DNA of 17,486 nucleotides, from positions 1 to 17,486 of the forward strand of contig JAEYVD010000057.1 of the NCBI GenBank assembly GCA_023432075.1, given 5' to 3'. The notes under the pieces are model-generated. The model ran no database searches and was not told the DNA's origin. It saw nothing but the letters and a program-made list of their open reading frames with translations. The position numbers were made by a program, and so were the translations under genes. This DNA comes from Pseudomonadota bacterium (GTDB lineage Bacteria > Pseudomonadota > Gammaproteobacteria > Burkholderiales > Burkholderiaceae_B). This document shows positions 1 through 8,812 of the stretch, piece after piece. Within the stretch, counting starts at the first letter, position 1; each line of letters begins with the position of its first letter.

Positions 1-1682
<1,682 letters not shown>

Positions 1683-1740
1683 TCGCCATGCCGCGCGCGT
1701 CATGCGTGCGGCTTCCATGTTGTACCTACGGGAGATCGCA

Positions 1741-2199
1741 ATGAAGAAGTTGTCCACGCTCGCAGCGCTGGCCTGTATGACGGTGGGTCCGCTGCTGGCG
1801 ACGTCCGCCTCCGCGCAATTTGCCAAGCCCGAAGATGCGGTCAAGTACCGCCAGTCGGCGCTCACGCTGATCGCCTCGCACTTTGGCCGCATGGCGCCGG
1901 TGGTCAAGGGCCAGGCGCCCTACGACGCCGCGCAGATCAAGGCCAACGTCGACGTGCTGAAGACGCTGTCGGCATTGCCTTGGGCGGGCTTCGGTCCGGG
2001 TATGGAAGGCGGCGACGCCCGTCCGGAAGTCTGGAGCGATGCCGCGGGCTTCAAGCAGAAGCAGCAGGCGTTTCAGGACAACATCGTGAAGCTGTCGGCG
2101 GCCGCCGACGCGGGCGATCTGGCCAAGCTGCGCGCCGCTTTCGGCGACGTGGGCGCCAGCTGCAAGGCCTGCCACGACGCTTACCGCAAGAAGAAGTAA
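1741..2199 (+). CDS. Cytochrome c' (class II c-type cytochrome), periplasmic
   Basis: 152 aa. A Sec signal peptide occupies residues 1-25 (MKK, a hydrophobic core, then S-A-S-A before Gln26), so the mature protein is about 127 aa, normal for cytochrome c'. The heme attachment site CKACH (Cys141, Cys144, His145) is close to the C-terminus and followed by YRKKK. That position, with the KYRQSALTLIASHFG helix near the mature N-terminus, identifies the four-helix-bundle class II family rather than class I. Members bind high-spin heme and are linked to NO/CO binding and nitrosative stress protection; the role here is inferred. The ATG at 1741 is chosen over an in-frame upstream start at 1702 because it gives a clean signal peptide and has GGGAGA 7 bp ahead. 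It converges with cytochrome b561 on a shared terminator. Confidence 0.93.
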   Translation: MKKLSTLAALACMTVGPLLATSASAQFAKPEDAVKYRQSALTLIASHFGRMAPVVKGQAPYDAAQIKANVDVLKTLSALPWAGFGPGMEGGDARPEVWSDAAGFKQKQQAFQDNIVKLSAAADAGDLAKLRAAFGDVGASCKACHDAYRKKK

Positions 2200-2239
2200 G
2201 GCGCTGGGCCGGCCGCGCCGGCCCGCTGCCCAATAAAGC

Positions 2240-2264
2240 AAAAAGCCCCTGCAAGGGGCTTTTT
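2240..2264. terminator. Bidirectional rho-independent terminator between cytochrome c' and cytochrome b561
   Basis: AAAAAGCCCC, loop TGCAA region, then GGGGCTTTTT: a perfect GC core flanked by A and T runs, so both strands end in a T tract. It lies 40 bp after the cytochrome c' stop and 16 bp beyond the b561 stop, and can serve both convergent genes. Confidence 0.9.
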
Positions 2265-2280
2265 CTTTGGGTGCGCGCGA

Positions 2281-2973
2281 TCAGGAGAAGGACATGTCGG
2301 ACACGATCTCGAGCGATCGTATCCACAGCACCAGTCCCGTCACGCAAGCGCCCAGCAGCAGGGCGCGCAGCCAGACCGCCAGCCCATCCTGCGCGGGCGG
2401 CGTGCCGGCCGGGACATCCTTGGCGTCGACGTTGCCGGTGATGATGGCACGCACCAGGCGCTTGCGGCGTACCGCCACGTACCAGGCGACGGCCAGCAGG
2501 TGCAACGCGACCAGGCCGATGATGACCCATTCATTGAGCTTGTGCCAGGACGTCATTGCGCTGGCGGTAGCTTCCGAGACGTGGCCGAACAGCGGGCCCT
2601 GCGTCATGATGTCGTCGGTGGTGAACAGGCCGCTGACCGCCTGAAAGCCCACGACCAGCAGCAACGCCATGACGGACAGGGCGCCCAGTGGATTGTGGCC
2701 GGCGGGCGCGGCCGCGCCCTTCAGGTAGCGGACCACGGCGCCCGGGCCGCGCACGAAATTCGTGAACCGGGCATAGCGCGGCCCGGCAAAGCCCCAAAGC
2801 AGGCGGAACAGGATCAGGCCCAGCGCCGTACAGCCGAACCGCACGTGCCAGTCCATATAGAGGCCGCCCAGCTTGACGCTGACGAACGCGCCAACGATGC
2901 AGACGACGAGGGCCCAGTGAAAGAGCCGGGTGGGAAGGTCCCAGATACGGACCGCGAGACGATTGTTCTGCAT
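2281..2973 (-). CDS. Cytochrome b561 family membrane protein
   Basis: 230 aa. It begins MQNNRLAVRIWDLPTRLFHW, the hallmark start of bacterial cytochrome b561/Ni-Fe hydrogenase b-subunit-like proteins (V-W-D-x-P-T-R-x-x-H-W). About four core transmembrane helices are visible (roughly 17-36, 44-64, 97-117, 146-168), plus a fifth hydrophobic segment near the C-terminus (about 201-218). Likely heme-ligand histidines are His19, His43, His144 and His158, fitting a two-heme b protein in the inner membrane that passes electrons between the quinone pool and a periplasmic acceptor. An obvious candidate partner is the cytochrome c' encoded convergently next door, but that is inference. The frame is open upstream to 3156; the ATG at 2973 is chosen because the family motif starts there. 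No strong Shine-Dalgarno is visible. Confidence 0.92.
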   Translation of the reverse strand: MQNNRLAVRIWDLPTRLFHWALVVCIVGAFVSVKLGGLYMDWHVRFGCTALGLILFRLLWGFAGPRYARFTNFVRGPGAVVRYLKGAAAPAGHNPLGALSVMALLLVVGFQAVSGLFTTDDIMTQGPLFGHVSEATASAMTSWHKLNEWVIIGLVALHLLAVAWYVAVRRKRLVRAIITGNVDAKDVPAGTPPAQDGLAVWLRALLLGACVTGLVLWIRSLEIVSDMSFS

Positions 2974-3021
2974 GTTGAGATCGGCGGGCTGGCGTTGCCC
3001 GGACTTTATCACGCACAAAGC

Positions 3022-3050
3022 AAACCGCCGCACAAGGCAGGCGGCGGTTT
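3022..3050 (-). terminator. Hairpin terminator downstream of the 93-aa gene
   Basis: AAACCGCCGC pairs perfectly with GCGGCGGTTT (10 bp) around a 9-nt loop. It starts 10 bp beyond the stop codon of the 93-aa gene, and on the minus strand it ends in TTTGCTTTG. It also separates that gene from cytochrome b561. Confidence 0.8.
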
Positions 3051-3059
3051 TGAGGCAGA

Positions 3060-3341
3060 TCAGCGAGCGTTGCGGCGCACCGGTTCGATGCGATGCACGT
3101 GCTCGTGGCGGAACCGGATACGTTGGCCCGGCGCCTTCTGGGCAGCCGAACCGCAAGGCACGACTTCGGTGGTGTAGGTGGTCGTGCCGTTGATCGGTGC
3201 ATTGAAGATGACCGTGGCGCGAATCTCGGGGCCGTCGGTCGGTTGCAGATAGACGATGTCGCCAATGTGGATGGGCATGTCGTCGAGCTGCGTATGGGCC
3301 GGGCGTCGGATCAGGTCCGTGGTGGTGAAACGAGTGTTCAT
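3060..3341 (-). CDS. Uncharacterised 93-aa protein
   Basis: I do not recognise a named family. The protein is soluble, with no signal peptide or membrane segment. A variable N-terminus of about 22 residues is followed by a beta-rich stretch (MPIHIGDIVYLQPTDG, then EIRATVIFNAPING, TTTYTTEVVP) and a basic tail RIRFRHEHVHRIEPVRRNAR. The small barrel-like strand pattern with a G-D-I-V-Y-L motif resembles KOW/SH3-type folds, but this is only a visual impression. The ATG at 3341 is supported by AAAGAGAA about 9 bp upstream on the minus strand. It has its own terminator, so it is probably monocistronic. Its upstream side is a 590-bp gene-free stretch that probably holds its promoter; a TATAAC -10-like hexamer lies near 3366-3371 but has no clear -35. 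Confidence 0.75.
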   Translation of the reverse strand: MNTRFTTTDLIRRPAHTQLDDMPIHIGDIVYLQPTDGPEIRATVIFNAPINGTTTYTTEVVPCGSAAQKAPGQRIRFRHEHVHRIEPVRRNAR

Positions 3342-3468
3342 GTTATGTGTTCTCTTTAGGTTCTAGTTATAGGAAAAGCTGCGTCTTGCCATGGTGAACG
3401 CACCGGGCGGGAAAGTTGCCGCCGTGGATGTGCGTGATGCGCCGCGTCCGCCGGATGTTATTGGACAG

Positions 3469-3488
3469 GCGTTACATGACACTAACGC
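3469..3488. repeat. Palindrome GCGTTA-N8-TAACGC (possible operator)
   Basis: A perfect 6-bp inverted repeat with an 8-bp centre (CATGACAC) in non-coding DNA, 128 bp upstream of the 93-aa gene. Its size and symmetry fit binding of a dimeric regulator. No regulator gene lies beside it, so the assignment is tentative. Confidence 0.35.
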
Positions 3489-3904
3489 ATTGCTGCTGCC
3501 GTCCTTTTGCGCATTCTCATGTTTTTTGCGCGCCGGGTCCGGCGGTGTGATGCCTTCGTCCAGTCCTGGAGGGCATCGATTCGGGTTGCGCGGCGAAAGA
3601 CAAGATTGCCGGCGCATTGGCGTACGCCCGCGTGGTGGCGGGCGAGGTCATCATTTGGGTTCGGTTTGCTTCAAGCCGGTCCGGACTGGCGGAAGGGGTG
3701 AAGGCGTTCCCGATGCGGCGCTGGGTTTGCGTTTTTTGCGTTGTATGTCGCTAGGACGGCAGCGCTGTCGGGCGGATCTTGGCAGGGGGGTGGCCAGAGG
3801 CGTTTTGCGCGTTTTGCTCTAGGGGCTGACCCTCAGGATTCTGCTCTTTCAGATCCAACCATCGATATTATCGGCATTTGCGCGATTTTGCAAGCATTTT
3901 CGAT

Positions 3905-3935
3905 GGGGCGGGCGCGGGATGTGCGCCCATGCCCC
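3905..3935 (-). terminator. GC-rich hairpin immediately after the 119-aa gene
   Basis: GGGGC-GGGCGC pairs with GCGCCC-at-GCCCC around the 7-nt loop GGGATGT: 11 bp with a 2-nt bulge. It abuts the stop codon of the minus-strand gene ending at 3936. There is no proper T tract after it on the minus strand (ATCGAAAATG), so it may be a weak terminator or a 3'-end-stabilising hairpin. Confidence 0.5.
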
Positions 3936-4295
3936 TCAATGCGTTGACGGCCGGGCCTGGCGTTGGGCCTCGATGATCAAGCCTTCCAGGCGAGGCGACA
4001 TGCGCAGGGCCACCTGGGCGCCGGTCGTGCCGTCGGGCTGCTTCTGGGTTTCCAGGGCGAGTTCGATGCGTTCATCGTCAAAGGCCTCGGGAGCTGCCTG
4101 GATTTCGACGTAGCGCTCGAGCAACGCATTGACTGCCTTTTGGGCGTCCGCCAGCGCTTCTTCCGACAGCTTGCCGTGGCCCAGGTACTGGTTGACCACG
4201 CGCGCCAGGTCATTCATGAAATGGAGCAGGGCGTTTGCGCCGCGGCAGTCCGGCAGGGTGAAACCCCAGGGTAGGGGGGAAGCGTTCTGAGTCAT
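3936..4295 (-). CDS. Uncharacterised 119-aa protein
   Basis: No named family recognised. The sequence begins MTQNASPLPWGFTLPDCRG and continues with a largely helical, acidic protein: a helix around NALLHFMNDLARVVNQYL, a second around LSEEALADAQKAVNALLERYVEI, then a strand-like C-terminal half ending in a basic helix (RLEGLIIEAQRQ). It has no signal peptide or membrane span, so it is probably cytoplasmic. The frame also allows a TTG start 12 bases upstream (position 4307, adding MADD); the ATG at 4295 is chosen for codon preference. Neither has a clear Shine-Dalgarno. It diverges from the DUF3053-like lipoprotein gene across about 230 bp. The codon use is like that of its neighbours and a hairpin follows the stop, supporting a real gene. 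Confidence 0.75.
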   Translation of the reverse strand: MTQNASPLPWGFTLPDCRGANALLHFMNDLARVVNQYLGHGKLSEEALADAQKAVNALLERYVEIQAAPEAFDDERIELALETQKQPDGTTGAQVALRMSPRLEGLIIEAQRQARPSTH

Positions 4296-4523
4296 GTCGT
4301 CAGCCAAGGCAATGTGAGGGGGCGGCTGGCTGCCGCCGAAGGCTCGATTTTAAAGGATGCGAAAACGGCCGACGCTGGCTCGGGGCGCGGCACCCCCTGT
4401 GTCAACTCGCTTCGATGGCAACAAATTCCGCCCCTTCTGGCCCCATTGGCGGCGCTACCGGATAATCTGCCGGAATGGCCCGCCCCGTGCGGCCGAAATC
4501 TGCAGAATCGGAGTGCTAATAGG

Positions 4524-5243
4524 ATGCGCATGGTGTGGGTTCGCGCGTGGGTGACAGGCATGGCGGTCGTCTCGATGCTGTTGCTGGCGGCATGCGTCAA
4601 CAAAGAGCCGCAGGAGCGCGCCGCGTTCATACAGTTGCTGCAGGGGCGGATGAACAACGTGACGCTCGTGCCGATCGGGCTGCTCAGCAAGTCAGAAAAG
4701 GACGCCATCGGCGGGTACGACGATGCCTACGAGGTCATGACGGATTTCCAGGAGGCCCTGGCCAAGGCGGCAGCGCCGCTGCGCGAGGTGCTGTCCGTGG
4801 AGACGATCCAGTCGGTCGGGGAGATCATGGCGCGCCGCGGCAGCCTGGAGGCGGCGCGCAAGACGCTGGCCGGCAGTGCCGCCCAGGTCCAGGTGGCGCG
4901 CGGCAAGGCAGACAAGGCGCGCGCGGCGCTCGAATTGCCCGCCGACCTGGCGCCCGTGTATGACGGCGTCTATGACGAGGCGGTGACGGCGCCGGCCGCC
5001 GAATTGATGGATGCGGCGGCCAGGATGGACGCGGTTGCCCGAGACGCGCTGGGCATTGCGGACTTCGTGGCGGCCAACGCCGCGGACATTCTGCTCGAGG
5101 ACGGGCAAACAAAGGTGGCCAAGCCAACGTTGCAACAGGAGCTGAACTTGCGGCTGCAGGCATTGAACGCGCAGTCGGATGGGCTGCAAGCCGCGCGCGC
5201 AACCCTGTTGCAAGCCGCCAGTGCGGGCTCGGCCGCGCCCTAG
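4524..5243 (+). CDS. DUF3053-family lipoprotein (YiaF-like)
   Basis: 239 aa. The N-terminus is a lipoprotein signal: basic start, hydrophobic core, then the lipobox L-L-A-A-C with Cys24 as the predicted acylated residue. The mature start, VNKEPQERAAFIQLLQ, closely parallels E. coli YiaF (DKEGDQRKAFIDFLQ), which defines DUF3053. The rest is helical and Ala-rich, with heptad-like stretches (about 70-145 and 200-235) and the conserved L-x-P-V-Y-D-x-x-Y/F-x-x-x-V-T-x-P-A motif of the family (about 147-166). The function of the family is unknown. The residue after the acylated Cys is Val, not Asp, so export to the outer membrane is expected by the usual rule. ATG 4524 is chosen because it sits directly before the signal; an in-frame ATG at 4530 is an alternative. 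It is co-directional with the PerM gene 91 bp downstream. Confidence 0.85.
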   Translation: MRMVWVRAWVTGMAVVSMLLLAACVNKEPQERAAFIQLLQGRMNNVTLVPIGLLSKSEKDAIGGYDDAYEVMTDFQEALAKAAAPLREVLSVETIQSVGEIMARRGSLEAARKTLAGSAAQVQVARGKADKARAALELPADLAPVYDGVYDEAVTAPAAELMDAAARMDAVARDALGIADFVAANAADILLEDGQTKVAKPTLQQELNLRLQALNAQSDGLQAARATLLQAASAGSAAP

Positions 5244-5334
5244 TCATGCGGCAGCCCTACCGTGATCCGAGCGGCGCCCGGCCCCGCTTTGTACAATGCG
5301 GCTCTTGCGGCGGATGCCGTGCCTTGGACTGACT

Positions 5335-6516
5335 ATGAGCGAATCTTCAGGCGTGCATTACAGGACCTTCGTGCTCCTGCTTGTGGTGGTCACCATCGCG
5401 TTCGGCTGGCTGTTGTGGCCATTCTATGGCGCCGTTTTCTGGGGCACCATTCTCGCCATCCTTTTCGCGCCGTTGCAGCGCCGCCTGGTGGCGCGCATTG
5501 GCGGGCGGCGCAATCTGGCCGCGCTCATCACACTGCTCCTTGTGCTGCTGCTGGTGATTCTTCCGCTGGTCGTGATCAGCGGGTCGCTGGTGAGCGAAGG
5601 GGCAAATCTCTACCAGAGCATCAAGTCCGGACAGATCAACTTTGGCGCGTACTTTCAGCAGGCGATGGATGCGTTGCCGCCGTCCGTGCACGCGTTGCTG
5701 GCGCGCTTTGACCTGGCCGACATTGCAAGCCTGCAGGACAAACTGACCGCCGGTGCGATGCAGGCCAGCCAGTTCCTGGCGACCCAGGCCTTGAACATCG
5801 GGCAGGACACGTTCCAGTTCGTGGTCAGCTTCGGCATCATGCTGTATCTGCTCTTCTTCCTGCTGCGCGACGGTCCGCAACTGTCGGCGCGTCTGCGTCG
5901 TGCCGTGCCGCTGAGCGACATGCACAAGCAGCACCTGTTCCGTAAGTTCACGACGGTGGTGCGCGCCACGGTCAAGGGCAACGTCGCGGTGGCGGCGGCG
6001 CAGGGCGCGCTGGGCGGCATCATCTTTTCCATCCTCTCGATTCAGGGCGCCCTGTTGTGGGGCGTCATCATGGCCTTCCTGTCGCTATTGCCGGCGATTG
6101 GCGCCGGACTGATCTGGGCGCCGGTGGCCGTGTACTTCCTGCTGACGGGCGCCGTGGTCAAGGGCGCGGTGCTTATTGCGTTCGGCGTGCTCGTGATCGG
6201 CATGGTCGACAACGTGCTGCGGCCCATTCTGGTGGGCAAGGACACGAAGATGCCGGACTACGTGATCCTGATCTCCACGTTGGGCGGCATGGCGCTGTTC
6301 GGACTGAACGGTTTCGTGATCGGTCCGCTCATCGCGGCGTTGTTCATGGCAAGCTGGGATCTGTTTTCGCCCGCGGCAAGCGGGCCGGAGGGTGTGCACG
6401 CCGTGAGCGCGCCGGCGCCGGGCAATCCTGGTGCCGGCACCCCGCCGGCCACAGGGGGCGCCGCCGCGCGTGCCCAGGCGGCGCTCGGCAGGGATCGCCA
6501 GGCGCGCGACGAGTGA
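5335..6516 (+). CDS. AI-2E/PerM-family membrane transporter
   Basis: 393 aa. The protein has the family layout. Two N-terminal helices (about 11-29 and 31-46) and a third (60-83) come first, then a soluble stretch (about 84-155), a helix ending in FFLLRDG (about 160-178), and four to five closely packed helices (219-340). The signature D-N-V-L-R-P-I-L-V-G lies at 292-301, followed by the GLNGFVIGPLIAAL segment. PerM/TqsA proteins are putative permeases: TqsA exports AI-2, and other members act in Na+/H+ exchange or are unassigned, so the substrate here is open. The last 45 residues are an Ala/Pro/Gly-rich tail, probably disordered and cytoplasmic. ATG 5335 (MSESSG) is preferred to the in-frame ATG at 5296 because it leads straight to the first helix. 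A hairpin terminator follows. Confidence 0.9.
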   Translation: MSESSGVHYRTFVLLLVVVTIAFGWLLWPFYGAVFWGTILAILFAPLQRRLVARIGGRRNLAALITLLLVLLLVILPLVVISGSLVSEGANLYQSIKSGQINFGAYFQQAMDALPPSVHALLARFDLADIASLQDKLTAGAMQASQFLATQALNIGQDTFQFVVSFGIMLYLLFFLLRDGPQLSARLRRAVPLSDMHKQHLFRKFTTVVRATVKGNVAVAAAQGALGGIIFSILSIQGALLWGVIMAFLSLLPAIGAGLIWAPVAVYFLLTGAVVKGAVLIAFGVLVIGMVDNVLRPILVGKDTKMPDYVILISTLGGMALFGLNGFVIGPLIAALFMASWDLFSPAASGPEGVHAVSAPAPGNPGAGTPPATGGAAARAQAALGRDRQARDE

Positions 6517-6564
6517 CCGCGCCGGGCGCCCGCGTGTGCCCGGCCGGGTGTATGGTGTAGCAGC

Positions 6565-6590
6565 GCCGGCCGAATCGCGGCCGGCCTTTT
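6565..6590 (+). terminator. Rho-independent terminator after the PerM gene
   Basis: GCCGGCCG, loop AATCG, CGGCCGGC (8-bp perfect stem), then CTTTT. It lies about 50 bp after the PerM stop and just before the 73-aa gene. A GTG start for that gene at 6591 would abut this hairpin, which argues for the ATG at 6624. Confidence 0.85.
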
Positions 6591-6623
6591 GTGTCAACTT
6601 CGCCAAACGGGAGCGCGCCGGAC

Positions 6624-6845
6624 ATGGAATGGAAACTGCATCGGTCGGGCTGGATCGAAGAACGCAACTTCGACATTGAATTCGCCGAAACGCCCGAGGG
6701 ATATCACGCGCGCGTGCGCGTCTTCGGCTTTCCGGTCCTGGAAGACACCAAGCACGTATTCCCCAACGAAGCGCTGGCTGAAAAAGGTGCGCTGACGCTG
6801 CTCAAGGGCCAGTTTGCAGGCACTCCTGACCTGGAAGAGAGATAG
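6624..6845 (+). CDS. Uncharacterised 73-aa protein
   Basis: The protein begins MEWKLHRSGWIEERNFDIEF. No named family recognised. It is acidic and soluble. Strand-like segments (FDIEFAET, YHARVRVFGF) are followed by a helix (FPNEALAEKGALTLLKGQF), suggesting a small alpha/beta domain of two or three strands packed on a helix. ATG 6624 has GGGAG 10 bp upstream; the frame is open further to a GTG at 6591, but that would abut the preceding terminator. The gene ends 35 bp before the diguanylate cyclase on the same strand, so the two may be co-transcribed. That is a hint, not proof, of shared regulation. Confidence 0.78.
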   Translation: MEWKLHRSGWIEERNFDIEFAETPEGYHARVRVFGFPVLEDTKHVFPNEALAEKGALTLLKGQFAGTPDLEER

Positions 6846-6880
6846 CAGGGCGATGGGTAGATCGAGGGGCGGGCCGGGCC

Positions 6881-8455
6881 ATGGCTGATGGCGAAACGCT
6901 TGCGGGCATGAGCCGCCGCCGGATGCGCCGCTATTCGATGCGGACGGGTCTGCTTGCCCTCGTCTTTGCCTGTATCACGCCGGCGCTCGTCGTGGCGACG
7001 GTCGCGGTCTACGAAAGCTACGTCATCCAGAAAGAGCGGATCTTCCGCGACACCATCTTCCTGGCGCGCAATCTCACGGCGATCCTGGATCGCGAGCTCA
7101 CCGGCGTCGAAGCCGGTTTGCAGATGCTGGCGTCCTCGCCGGATCTGGTGGAGGGCGATCTGGCCGGCTTCCATCGGCGTGCGCGCGAGTCCGTGCGCTT
7201 CCAGATCGCCGACACTTACGTGCTGACGAACAAGGAAGGCCGGCAGATCATCAACACGCAGGTGCCCTACGGCACGCCCTTGCCGACCGGTAGCGCGCCC
7301 GATGAACTGGGTCGCGTCTTCCAGACGCGCATGCCGGTGCTGACAAGTCTCTTCACTGGCGGCCTGTCAAAGGACCCCACCATCGCGCTCGGCGTGCCGG
7401 TCGTGCGGGGCGGAGAGGTGGTGTACAGCTTGAACGTAGGACTGTCGCCCGAGCGCATCGGCAACGTCCTGGGCCGCCGCGCCTTGCCCGAGGGCTGGGT
7501 GGCCGCCGTGCTGGACGGCTCCGGAACCATCGTCGCCCGCACCCGCGACACCTCCAAGTTTGTGGGCCAGAAGGCGGTGCCGGCGTTGGCCCGCGCTGTG
7601 CAGCAGGAAGGCGAAGGCTCGTTGGAGACGATCACCAAGGAAGGCACGCCCGTCTATACCGCGTTCAGCCGGTCGACGCTGTCAGGCTGGACAGTCGCCG
7701 CCGGCGCGCCCATGCAGTTGCTGACCACGGACCTGTACCGTTCCATCGCGTGGATCGGTCTAGGCACATTGTTCGCGTTCGGTCTGGGGTTGTGGCTGGC
7801 GCTCAGGCTTGCAAGCCGGCTCACGTCGGCCGTGCAGGGGCTGGTCGCGCCGGCGCTCGCGCTGGGCGAAGGCCGCACGGTGGAGCTGCCCGCAACCCGA
7901 ATCAAGGAAGCCCAGGAAGTGGGCACCGCGATGCTGCAGGCCTCGCGCAAGCTGGCGCGCGCGCAGCACCTTGCGCATTACGATCCGCTGACGGGCCTGT
8001 GCAATCGGGTGCTCTTCGGCGAGCTGGTGCTGCGTGAGCTGGCGGTCGCGCAGCGCAGCGGCGATGCGTTCGCCATCCTGGCGATCGACTTGGATGGCTT
8101 CAAGGCGGTCAACGACATGCACGGCCACGCGGCCGGAGACACGGTCTTGAAAGAGGCGGCCGATCGCATGGCAAGCGCCATCCGGGTTTCGGACGTGGCG
8201 GCAAGGCTGGGCGGCGACGAATTCGCGGTGCTGTTGCTGGGCGCCAACCAGGAGAACGCGCGGCTGGTGGCCGAGGCCCTGGTCGAGAGCCTGTCCCTGC
8301 CGTATCCCAATGTGCGCGTCGCGGTCTCGGCAAGCATCGGCATTGCGGTGTATCCCCAGTCGGGCGCCACCATGCTGCAGTTGCTCGAGCGCGCGGACGT
8401 GGCGCTGTACCGCGCCAAGGGTCTGGGCAAGCGCCGGGTGGCGCAGGATCAGTAG
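6881..8455 (+). CDS. Membrane diguanylate cyclase with extracytoplasmic sensor domain
   Basis: 524 aa. Order: short basic N-terminus; transmembrane helix 1 (about 22-44); periplasmic region (about 45-284) with strand patterns typical of Cache-type sensors (TYVLTNKEGRQIINT; WVAAVLDGSGTIVART; GWTVAAGAP); helix 2 (about 287-309); HAMP-like linker (about 308-362); GGDEF domain (about 365-520). The domain opens with HYDPLTGLCNR (366-376) and has the intact active-site GGDEF at 444-448. The inhibitory I-site RVSD (435-438) stands exactly five residues before GGDEF, so product feedback inhibition is expected. It should make c-di-GMP from two GTP in response to a periplasmic ligand, which cannot be identified from sequence. 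There is no EAL domain. ATG 6881 is used; ATGs at residues 10, 15 and 20 are possible alternatives. It converges with the 79-aa gene. Confidence 0.93.
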   Translation: MADGETLAGMSRRRMRRYSMRTGLLALVFACITPALVVATVAVYESYVIQKERIFRDTIFLARNLTAILDRELTGVEAGLQMLASSPDLVEGDLAGFHRRARESVRFQIADTYVLTNKEGRQIINTQVPYGTPLPTGSAPDELGRVFQTRMPVLTSLFTGGLSKDPTIALGVPVVRGGEVVYSLNVGLSPERIGNVLGRRALPEGWVAAVLDGSGTIVARTRDTSKFVGQKAVPALARAVQQEGEGSLETITKEGTPVYTAFSRSTLSGWTVAAGAPMQLLTTDLYRSIAWIGLGTLFAFGLGLWLALRLASRLTSAVQGLVAPALALGEGRTVELPATRIKEAQEVGTAMLQASRKLARAQHLAHYDPLTGLCNRVLFGELVLRELAVAQRSGDAFAILAIDLDGFKAVNDMHGHAAGDTVLKEAADRMASAIRVSDVAARLGGDEFAVLLLGANQENARLVAEALVESLSLPYPNVRVAVSASIGIAVYPQSGATMLQLLERADVALYRAKGLGKRRVAQDQ

Positions 8456-8476
8456 CCGCGTCACGCCCGGCGCGCT

Positions 8477-8716
8477 TTACGTGTCGTGGCGCGTCGATAG
8501 CGCGGTCAGGACTTCGCCCGATTTCAAGCGAAAGCGCTTGTCGTCCAGTGCGACGACAGGGTCGCCTTCAGACGTTCTGAGTATGTAGCGAGATCCGGCG
8601 AGCGGCACGGGGTGGGCGCCCGCTTCGTCCGCCCGCAGAAACACTTCGATGCGGTAAAGCCGGCCCGAATCCGTGCTTGCCAGCACGTCGCTCATCCTGC
8701 GTGTAGAAATGGCCAT
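8477..8716 (-). CDS. Uncharacterised 79-aa protein
   Basis: A small soluble protein starting MAISTRRMSDVLASTDSG. No family recognised. The middle is strand-rich (LYRIEVFLRA, SRYILRTSEGDPVVALDD, RFRLKSGEVLTAL), giving the look of a single small beta-domain. The frame is open far upstream (to 9097), but only because it shadows the exporter gene on the other strand. The ATG at 8716 has GGAGA 9 bp before it on the minus strand and is the clear start; an internal ATG (residue 8) is possible. It diverges from the YddG-like exporter across 96 bp, so both promoters must lie there. It converges with the diguanylate cyclase with a 21-bp gap. Confidence 0.75.
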   Translation of the reverse strand: MAISTRRMSDVLASTDSGRLYRIEVFLRADEAGAHPVPLAGSRYILRTSEGDPVVALDDKRFRLKSGEVLTALSTRHDT

Positions 8717-8812
8717 GCCGCGATTTCTCCGTTGGGTTTTGGCTAAACTTGCCGCCTTGGCGCCGGCCCGGTCTGATTGCCGGGCAGGCACGGCGCGCAT
8801 TCGGAAACGGTA

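Larger units (their letters stand above)
3342..3935. other. About 590 bp with no convincing gene
   Basis: Open frames exist on both strands (for example 3391-3822 plus and 3363-3617 minus), but their products are Arg/Gly/Ser/Cys-rich, have no good ribosome binding site and match no family I know. Base composition is visibly less GC-biased than the neighbouring genes, with T-rich patches (for example around 3520-3530 and 3730-3740). It holds a 20-bp palindrome at 3469-3488, a hairpin at 3905-3935 and the likely promoter of the 93-aa gene. A decayed gene or a small RNA gene cannot be excluded. Confidence 0.6.

Noticed and set aside
1690..1711. Hairpin between purB and cytochrome c' (CCGCGCGC / GCGTGCGG)
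   Set aside because: Stem includes a wobble pair and no T tract follows; too weak to call a terminator.
2281..3265. Second long minus-strand frame (244 aa from 3265) over cytochrome b561
   Set aside because: Out of frame with the clear b561 protein; the Arg/Pro/Ala-rich product is a shadow.
3391..3822. 143-aa open frame in the gene-free region
   Set aside because: Composition is Arg/Gly/Cys-rich with no family match or ribosome binding site; probably chance in GC-rich DNA.
6591..6623. GTG start extending the 73-aa protein by 11 residues
   Set aside because: It would abut the PerM terminator and lacks its own ribosome binding site, while ATG 6624 has GGGAG upstream.
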